Position numbers and translations under genes: made by a program. Under the pieces are notes generated by a model. It worked only from the letters and a program-made list of their open reading frames with translations, had not been told where the DNA came from and searched no databases. Below are positions 12,926 to 17,981 of a stretch of DNA of 17,981 bases, one piece after another. The DNA lies in assembly GCA_946478845.1 (NCBI GenBank), contig CAMLDI010000047.1:1-17981 (forward strand). Direction: 5' to 3'. How positions within the stretch are numbered: position 1 is the stretch's first letter; each line of letters begins with the position of its first letter. This DNA comes from an uncultured Paenibacillaceae bacterium. Its GTDB lineage: Bacteria > Bacillota > Bacilli > Aneurinibacillales > Aneurinibacillaceae.

Positions 12926-14455
12926 ATGAATCAATTTAAAGATAGTATGTATAAACTGATTGTTGAAACATCTACCAATTTGCCACCAGATGTTCGTCGT
13001 GCCGTTCTTAAAGCACGCCAAAGTGAAGATGCGGGAACACGTTCCACCCTTCCTTTATCTACTATAGCAACCAACATTAAAATGGCGGAAACAGATGTTG
13101 CACCTATTTGCCAGGATACTGGCATGCCTACATTTGAAGTTCATTGCCCCGTTGGCGCTAATCAAATTGAAATGAAAAAGGCCATTTTAGAAGCGATTGA
13201 TCTTGCTACAAAAAATGGCAAATTGCGCCCTAATTCTGTAGATTCTATTACTGGAGCAAATAGCGGGAATAACTTAGGACCTGGCACTCCAGTCATTCAT
13301 TTCTCTCAATGGGAAAAAGATGATATCGAAGTTAAGCTCATCCTTAAAGGCGGCGGATGTGAAAATAAAAACATTCAATATAGCCTTCCTGCTGAAATTG
13401 AAGGTCTTGGCAAAGCTGGACGTGATTTAGACGGCATTCGTAAATGCATTCTTCACAGTGTGTATCAGGCACAGGGACAAGGATGCAGCGCTGGCTTTAT
13501 TGGTGTTGGAATTGGTGGAGACCGTACCACTGGTTTCTCTCTTGCAAAAGAACAACTTTTCCGTAAAGCGGATGATGTAAATCCAGATCCAACCCTTGCT
13601 GAATTAGAAGAGTATGTGATGGAAAATGCCAATAAACTTGGCATTGGAACCATGGGATTTGGTGGAGAAACCACACTATTAGGCTGTAAAGTTGGAGCTA
13701 TTAACCGTTTGCCTGCCAGTTTCTATGTATCTGTGGCTTACAATTGCTGGGCTTTTCGCCGTCAGGGTGCGATTATTGACGCTAATTCTGGTGAAATTAA
13801 AGGTTGGATTTATAAAGATGGAGAAGTAAACCTGAAAGAAGGCTTGAAACAACAGGAAGAGAATACCGATGTAAATGTTGTAACCCTTCAATATCCCATC
13901 TCTGAAGAACAAGTTCGCAGCTTAAAAGTGGGCGACGTGGTTGTAATCAATGGTTTAATCCATACTGGACGTGATGCGTTCCATAAACATATGCTTGACC
14001 ATGATTGTCCCGTTGACATGAAAGACGGCGTGATTTACCACTGTGGCCCTGTAATGTTAAAAGACGAAAATGGCGAATGGCATGTAAAAGCTGCAGGTCC
14101 AACTACAAGTATTCGCGAGGAGCCTTATCAAGCCGATATTATGAAGAAATTAGGAATGCGTGTTGTAATCGGTAAAGGCGGTATGGGACCTAAAACCCTT
14201 AAAGGCCTGCAAGAGCTTGGTGGCGTATATCTCAATGCTATTGGCGGCGCTGGCCAATACTATGCAAACTGCGTGAAAAAAGTAGAAGGCGTTGACTTAA
14301 TGGAATTTGGAATTCCAGAAGCAATGTGGCATTTGCAGGTGGAAGGATTTACTGCTATTGTTACCATGGATTCTCATGGAAACAGCCTTCATGCCGATGT
14401 AGAAAAAAGCTCTTTCGAAAAATTATCTGAAATGGCTGAAACCGTTTTTAAATAA
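12926..14455 (+). CDS. Class I (iron-sulfur) fumarate hydratase
   Basis: A 509-residue cytoplasmic enzyme of the tricarboxylic acid cycle that interconverts fumarate and malate. It is the class I, oxygen-sensitive [4Fe-4S] type, with fused alpha and beta domains. The cluster ligands are predicted to be Cys62 (PICQDTGMP), Cys187 (GQGCSAGFIGVGIGGDR) and Cys254 (TTLLGCKVGA). Other signatures are GANSGNNLGPG (110-120), KGGGCENKN (141-149), RDAFHKHM and YHCGPVML in the C-terminal swivel domain, and IGKGGMGPKT. A TATAAT at 12869-12874 is a good -10 but its -35 is weak. TAGGAG and AAAGGGG precede the ATG. Arg is largely CGT, as in the acetyl-CoA synthetase gene, suggesting high expression. A related tartrate dehydratase role is less likely at this length. 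The gene is followed by a strong terminator. Confidence 0.95.
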   Translation: MNQFKDSMYKLIVETSTNLPPDVRRAVLKARQSEDAGTRSTLPLSTIATNIKMAETDVAPICQDTGMPTFEVHCPVGANQIEMKKAILEAIDLATKNGKLRPNSVDSITGANSGNNLGPGTPVIHFSQWEKDDIEVKLILKGGGCENKNIQYSLPAEIEGLGKAGRDLDGIRKCILHSVYQAQGQGCSAGFIGVGIGGDRTTGFSLAKEQLFRKADDVNPDPTLAELEEYVMENANKLGIGTMGFGGETTLLGCKVGAINRLPASFYVSVAYNCWAFRRQGAIIDANSGEIKGWIYKDGEVNLKEGLKQQEENTDVNVVTLQYPISEEQVRSLKVGDVVVINGLIHTGRDAFHKHMLDHDCPVDMKDGVIYHCGPVMLKDENGEWHVKAAGPTTSIREEPYQADIMKKLGMRVVIGKGGMGPKTLKGLQELGGVYLNAIGGAGQYYANCVKKVEGVDLMEFGIPEAMWHLQVEGFTAIVTMDSHGNSLHADVEKSSFEKLSEMAETVFK

Positions 14456-14466
14456 ATTCTAAAAAT

Positions 14467-14501
14467 AATAGCCAGCATATGTTTCATGCTGGCTATTTTT
14501 T
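14467..14501 (+). terminator. Intrinsic terminator of the fumarase gene
   Basis: A perfect 12-bp stem (14467-14478 with 14486-14497) around a 7-nt loop, ending in a T-run (14496-14501). It begins 11 bp after the fumarase stop codon and separates it from the histidine kinase gene. Confidence 0.93.
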
Positions 14502-14550
14502 CATTATAATAATTTAAAAATACAGATATCATTGAAGCAGGAGGGTAGTT

Positions 14551-15705
14551 ATGAATGAGAGGATAACATTTAATACCCTGCGTAAACTTGCCCGCTCCAT
14601 TACCCGTGCCCTTTTTGAAAATAATAATCAAAATGGAGATTCCACAACTGAATTTAATTTTTATGAATCCAGAATAGAGTGGATGATTCGAACTTTTTAT
14701 TTGTTATATCTCATCTTTTTTACAGATCACCTTAATCGGGCAAAAAAAAGGTCTCTTGATCAAGCCTTTTCCATTGGGTATAAAATGGGGGAAACAGGGG
14801 TTCCTTTTCAATTAGCTCTCCGTGCAATGAATCGGTATCGGCGAGTGTACATGGCAGGTATTCGGGAGCTTTTTCGGGAATATTCCATTTCCTGTTATGA
14901 AAAGGCTGAAGAAATCGTGGATGAGTTTATTGATTCCTATTTAATGGGCTATTTATCGAAAAAAGATAATACCATTGAACGCCTTCATGAGCAAAAAATG
15001 GTTATTATGGGACAAATGGCAGCAAGCATGGCCCATGAAGTGAGAAATCCTCTCTCATCCATCGAAGGATTTCTGAAATTAATTAAAGAAGATCCCGTTC
15101 TTTCTTTAGAAAAAAGGGATGAATATATTCGGATTGTTTTACAGGAAACAAAACAAATCAATCGGATTGTCACCCAATTCCTCCAATTTTCGCGGAAAGG
15201 CCATCAGGAGCATCATATATTTAAAAATGAATCCATCAATCAGCTTTTACAGGAAGTACAGGATTTAGTAGAACCCCGCACCATTGAAGAGAATATTTTA
15301 TTTACTATTCATTTTCCCAGTGAGGAAATTATGATGCATGTACAAAAGGAAGAAGTAAAACAAGTATTATTAAATGTTATTCAAAATGCATTTGAAGCCC
15401 TGGCCAATCAAGAACGGCGGGCAGTGGAAGTAGAGGCTTACCGTTGCCGAGTGAATGGGAAAGATACTGTTGAAATTGTAGTAGCTGATAATGGGCCTGG
15501 AATTCCTGAAGAATACATGGGAAGGGTGTTTGAACCTTTTTACTCCACGAAAACATCAGGAACAGGCATCGGATTAGCTCTTTGTAAGGAACTAATTACT
15601 AATAATAATGGGGATATTCAAGTTTTCTCTTCATCAACAGGGACGAAATTTTTTATTCGTTTACCCCTGGCAGAAGCAGGAATTAAAGTAGGAGAAGAAA
15701 TATAG
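14551..15705 (+). CDS. Orphan soluble sensor histidine kinase
   Basis: A 384-residue cytoplasmic kinase. The kinase core is complete: dimerisation/phosphoacceptor box MAHEVRNPLSSIEGFLKL (His162), N-box VLLNVIQNAFEAL (Asn275, Asn279), G1 VADNGPGIPEE (Asp313), F-box FEPFYSTK and G2 SGTGIGLALCKEL. The H- and ATPase boxes most resemble Bacillus sporulation kinases that feed the Spo0F/Spo0A phosphorelay. Residues 1-145 are wholly helical with no PAS domain and no clear membrane helix. The part ETGVPFQLALRAMNRYRRVY (81-100) resembles the helical N-terminal domain of RsbRD/PucR-type regulators, so the signal may be intracellular. No response regulator is next to it, and the downstream DMT gene starts 1 nt after its stop. 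GGAGGG precedes the ATG at 14551. The phosphorelay role is inference. Confidence 0.88.
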   Translation: MNERITFNTLRKLARSITRALFENNNQNGDSTTEFNFYESRIEWMIRTFYLLYLIFFTDHLNRAKKRSLDQAFSIGYKMGETGVPFQLALRAMNRYRRVYMAGIRELFREYSISCYEKAEEIVDEFIDSYLMGYLSKKDNTIERLHEQKMVIMGQMAASMAHEVRNPLSSIEGFLKLIKEDPVLSLEKRDEYIRIVLQETKQINRIVTQFLQFSRKGHQEHHIFKNESINQLLQEVQDLVEPRTIEENILFTIHFPSEEIMMHVQKEEVKQVLLNVIQNAFEALANQERRAVEVEAYRCRVNGKDTVEIVVADNGPGIPEEYMGRVFEPFYSTKTSGTGIGLALCKELITNNNGDIQVFSSSTGTKFFIRLPLAEAGIKVGEEI

Positions 15706-15706
15706 A

Positions 15707-16597
15707 ATGTCATATTGGAAGTCAGTTTTTCTTGTTTTGCTTGGGGCGTGCAGTTATGGTGTATTGCCGATCTTTGTTAAGTTTGCCTATGATCAGGGGT
15801 TTAATGTAAACCAGGTAAGCGGTGTGCAAATCTTTCTGGGTTTTGGTATGTTATGGCTGTTCCAATGGTTCAGTCATGGTTTTGTGAAAGTGAATAAGAG
15901 GCAATGGGGTTCCTTATTGGCTGTTGGTTTAACGATGGGTTTAACAAGTGTATTTTATTACTATTCCCTCCAATATGTTTCTGCCTCTCTTGGTATTGTG
16001 CTATTATTTCAATTTACATGGATTGGAATACTAATAGAAGCCATCGCTGTAAGGAGGTTTCCTGCCAAGGATAAGCTGATAGCCGTGCTCTTTTTGATCA
16101 TTGGTACCCTGTTGGCTGCGGATTTATCAGGGTTACATATAGATAGCATTTCTTACCCAGGTTGGATTTCTGGAGGTTTGTCTGCTATTACTTACGCATT
16201 GTTTATCTTTTTTAGTGGGAAAATAGCTACAGAATTGAATTCTGTTCTTAGAACAGCCATTATTTTGACTGGTGGCATGGTTATTATTTTCTTCGTTTTT
16301 CCACCTCAATTTTTTTATGATGGATCCTTATGGAATGGATTATTAATGTGGGGACTACTGCTGGCATTATTCGGTGCAGTTTTCCCCACCTTATTTTTTG
16401 CTATGGGGGTTCCTCGTATTGGAAGTGGGACAGCAACTATTCTTGGTGCTGCCGAACTACCCACGGCCATTCTCATGTCCAGTCTCGTGTTGCAGGAATC
16501 CGTGACCATTGTGCAGTGGATTGGCGTTTTATTCATATTAATAGGAATTGGATTGCCGGAAATGAAGCAATGGCGCCGTTTAAAGAAAGGGGCGTAA
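15707..16597 (+). CDS. EamA/DMT-family transporter
   Basis: A 296-residue inner-membrane protein with about ten hydrophobic helices in two repeated EamA halves (about 5-135 and 150-290), the standard drug/metabolite transporter layout. The first half starts [23 protein letters not shown] and has [27 protein letters not shown]. The second has [34 protein letters not shown], a typical loop-and-helix pattern of this family, followed by a short basic tail (RRLKKG). The start ATG 15707 is 1 nt after the kinase stop codon; its best ribosome site (AGGAG, about 13 nt away) is distant, so translational coupling to the kinase is likely. The substrate cannot be predicted; amino acids, nucleobases and drugs are known for other members. 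Confidence 0.88.
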   Translation: MSYWKSVFLVLLGACSYGVLPIFVKFAYDQGFNVNQVSGVQIFLGFGMLWLFQWFSHGFVKVNKRQWGSLLAVGLTMGLTSVFYYYSLQYVSASLGIVLLFQFTWIGILIEAIAVRRFPAKDKLIAVLFLIIGTLLAADLSGLHIDSISYPGWISGGLSAITYALFIFFSGKIATELNSVLRTAIILTGGMVIIFFVFPPQFFYDGSLWNGLLMWGLLLALFGAVFPTLFFAMGVPRIGSGTATILGAAELPTAILMSSLVLQESVTIVQWIGVLFILIGIGLPEMKQWRRLKKGA

Positions 16598-16601
16598 TAA
16601 A

Positions 16602-17669
16602 TTGGATGAACAATTAGCATTGTTTAAGAGGTTAACTGAGGCTGGTGGAGCACCAGGTTTTGAACATGAAGTACGGGATATTATGAAAGAAGAGCTGTCT
16701 TTAACTACCCAGGAATTGATTTATGATCATTTAGGGAGTGTGTTTGGAATCCTGCGGGGAAACAAAGAAGGTCCAAAGATTATGGTAGGCGGACATATGG
16801 ATGAAGTGTCTTTTCTTGTTACCCGCATCACGGAAAATGGGTTTATCCAGTTTCAAACCTTAGGAGGCTGGTGGAGCCAGGTTCTTTTAGCCCAGAGGGT
16901 AGAAATTATTACGAAAAAAGGGAGAATCCCTGGAGTAATTAGTTCTATTCCTCCACACAATCTTCCAGAATCCATGAAGGCAAAACCGATGGACATCAAA
17001 AATATGTTTATTGATGTAGGTGCAGATGACCAGGAAGATGCCATTGCTATGGGAATTAGTCCTGGGCAGCCTATTGTGCCCGTTTGTCCTTTTACTGTGA
17101 TGGGAAACCCGAAAAAGTTAATGGCAAAAGCCTGGGATAATCGGTATGGTTGTGCCCTTTCCCTGGAAATGATGAAAGCAATGAAAGATATGCCCCATCC
17201 CAATATTATTTATGGAGGAGCAACCGTACAAGAAGAAGTGGGGCTAAGAGGGGCAGCTACGGCAGCACAAATGATTGAACCAGACCTTTTCTTTGCAGTT
17301 GATGCCAGTCCTGCAGGTGATATCCCGGGAGTGAAAGATGGAATGGGCAAACTGGGGAAAGGCTTATTAATGCGCATTTTAGACCGCACCATGATTACTC
17401 TGCCAGGCCTGCGGGATTATATGATTGATACTGCAGAAGAGTTAGGGATTCCTTATCAATTTTTCGTTTCCCAGGGAGGTACTGATGCAGGAAGGGTCCA
17501 TGTAAGCGGCAAAGGAGTACCTTCTGCAGTCATTGGCATTCCTGCACGTTATATCCACAGCCACGCAGCCATCATTCATAAGGATGATTATGAGGCTGCC
17601 AAAGCCTTATTGATTGCATTGCTAAAGAAAATTGATCATAAAGCATTAGAAGTAATCAAAAGCAGGTAA
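16602..17669 (+). CDS. M42-family metallopeptidase (glutamyl aminopeptidase type)
   Basis: A 355-residue cytoplasmic zinc/cobalt-type aminopeptidase; members form dodecameric tetrahedral particles that trim peptides. Metal ligands and catalytic residues are visible: His65 and Asp67 ([10 protein letters not shown]), Asp179 (KAWDNRYG), Glu211 and Glu212 ([11 protein letters not shown]), Asp234 (FFAVDASP) and His319 (RYIHSH). [11 protein letters not shown] (290-300) is the family's substrate-side segment. The closest named family members known to me are YtoP/YsdC-like proteins of Bacillus. The start is TTG 16602, 4 bp after the DMT gene stop, with AAAGGGG about 9 nt upstream. It shares a transcript with the kinase and transporter genes. 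The operon suggests peptide or amino-acid use linked to the kinase signal, but that is speculative. Confidence 0.92.
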   Translation: MDEQLALFKRLTEAGGAPGFEHEVRDIMKEELSLTTQELIYDHLGSVFGILRGNKEGPKIMVGGHMDEVSFLVTRITENGFIQFQTLGGWWSQVLLAQRVEIITKKGRIPGVISSIPPHNLPESMKAKPMDIKNMFIDVGADDQEDAIAMGISPGQPIVPVCPFTVMGNPKKLMAKAWDNRYGCALSLEMMKAMKDMPHPNIIYGGATVQEEVGLRGAATAAQMIEPDLFFAVDASPAGDIPGVKDGMGKLGKGLLMRILDRTMITLPGLRDYMIDTAEELGIPYQFFVSQGGTDAGRVHVSGKGVPSAVIGIPARYIHSHAAIIHKDDYEAAKALLIALLKKIDHKALEVIKSR

Positions 17670-17781
17670 AGGTTCATGGCAATCTTGTGAATAATTCATA
17701 TCTTGTCAATATTTCCTATTCCATTGTAGTAAAATAAAGGGAGAGGGGCCTCTCTTAAAATGAATTGGGGGGATGATTGAA

Positions 17782-17931
17782 ATGTTAGTCTTTAGTTATG
17801 CAAACTGGGATGAGATTTTAGAGGTTTGTATTGGGCTATGTGATAAGCTTCCTTTAAACCCCGATGAGAGAACAGGACCTTCAACCAATGAATCTACAGT
17901 TGTGTTAGATAAGGAACCGGAAGTTGCTTAA
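17782..17931 (+). CDS. Small 49-residue hypothetical protein
   Basis: A short ORF with good expression signals: ATG 17782, with a GGGGGG run (17767-17772) 9 nt upstream, and a strong terminator 5 bp after its stop. An in-frame ATG at 17773 directly abuts that run and is less likely. The protein starts with a mixed hydrophobic/acidic half (MLVFSYANWDEILEVCIGLC, with two Cys four residues apart) and ends in a polar, acidic half. No transmembrane helix, signal peptide or known domain is recognised. It lies 112 bp after the peptidase gene; TTGTCA near 17704 could be part of its own promoter, but no clear -10 is seen. That it is translated is inferred from the signals and frame only. Confidence 0.6.
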   Translation: MLVFSYANWDEILEVCIGLCDKLPLNPDERTGPSTNESTVVLDKEPEVA

Positions 17932-17936
17932 TTATG

Positions 17937-17977
17937 AAAGCTGCAAGGAGTTTAACCACTCTTTTGCAGCTTTTTTT
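17937..17977 (+). terminator. Intrinsic terminator after the small ORF
   Basis: AAAGCTGCAA (17937-17946) pairs with TTGCAGCTTT (17964-17973), and an inner GAGT/ACTC pair extends the stem with one bulge around TTAACC. A run of T residues (17971-17977) follows. Confidence 0.9.
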
Positions 17978-17981
17978 ATTT

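Overview
The window looks like chromosomal DNA of a low-to-moderate G+C, aerobic, endospore-forming member of the Bacillales. The evidence is strong AGGAGG-type ribosome binding sites, frequent TTG starts, hairpin-plus-T terminators, an AcsA-type acetyl-CoA synthetase, a PhaR-like polyhydroxyalkanoate protein, an orphan soluble histidine kinase of sporulation-kinase style, and two genes whose composition resembles spore-surface proteins. The genus cannot be named. I see no phage, transposon, CRISPR array, rRNA or tRNA. No intergenic gap exceeds about 210 bp.

Layout, left to right. (1) The 3' end of an acetyl-CoA synthetase gene (1-878) with a strong terminator, then a leftward DEDDh 3'-5' exonuclease gene (937-1698). 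(2) A rightward four-gene thiamin-precursor operon (1908-5213): ABC ATPase, permease, lipoprotein binding protein of the NMT1/THI5 type, and ThiD kinase. Together they would import a pyrimidine precursor and phosphorylate it for thiamin synthesis. No TPP riboswitch is visible; instead a small terminator-like hairpin lies just before the first gene. (3) A leftward PhaR-like gene (5269-5613) and a rightward methyltransferase gene (5759-6343). (4) A large leftward gene (6442-8235) for a glycine-rich/cysteine-rich protein, probably on the spore or cell surface. (5) A leftward TetR-regulated unit (8408-10125): the regulator, then a YhgE/ABC-2-like membrane protein. Near-identical operators sit in the promoters of both genes. 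(6) A leftward hotdog acyl-CoA thioesterase (10239-10736).

(7) A rightward Tyr/His/Lys-rich then Pro/Gln-rich small protein with coat-like composition (10879-11310). (8) A leftward FetA-FetB pair (ATPase and UPF0014 permease, 11358-12835), transcribed divergently from a class I [4Fe-4S] fumarase (12926-14455). (9) A rightward compact cluster (14551-17669): orphan histidine kinase, EamA/DMT transporter and M42 metallopeptidase, separated by 1 and 4 nt. It is followed by a separate 49-codon ORF (17782-17931) with its own terminator.

Most of the content is recognisable. I did not find a clear undescribed multi-gene system. The least explained items are the PhaR-like single gene, the glycine/cysteine two-part protein, the Tyr/His-rich repeat protein, the leader hairpin of the thiamin operon, the orphan kinase joined to a transporter and a peptidase, and the very compact TetR operator/terminator/promoter arrangement.
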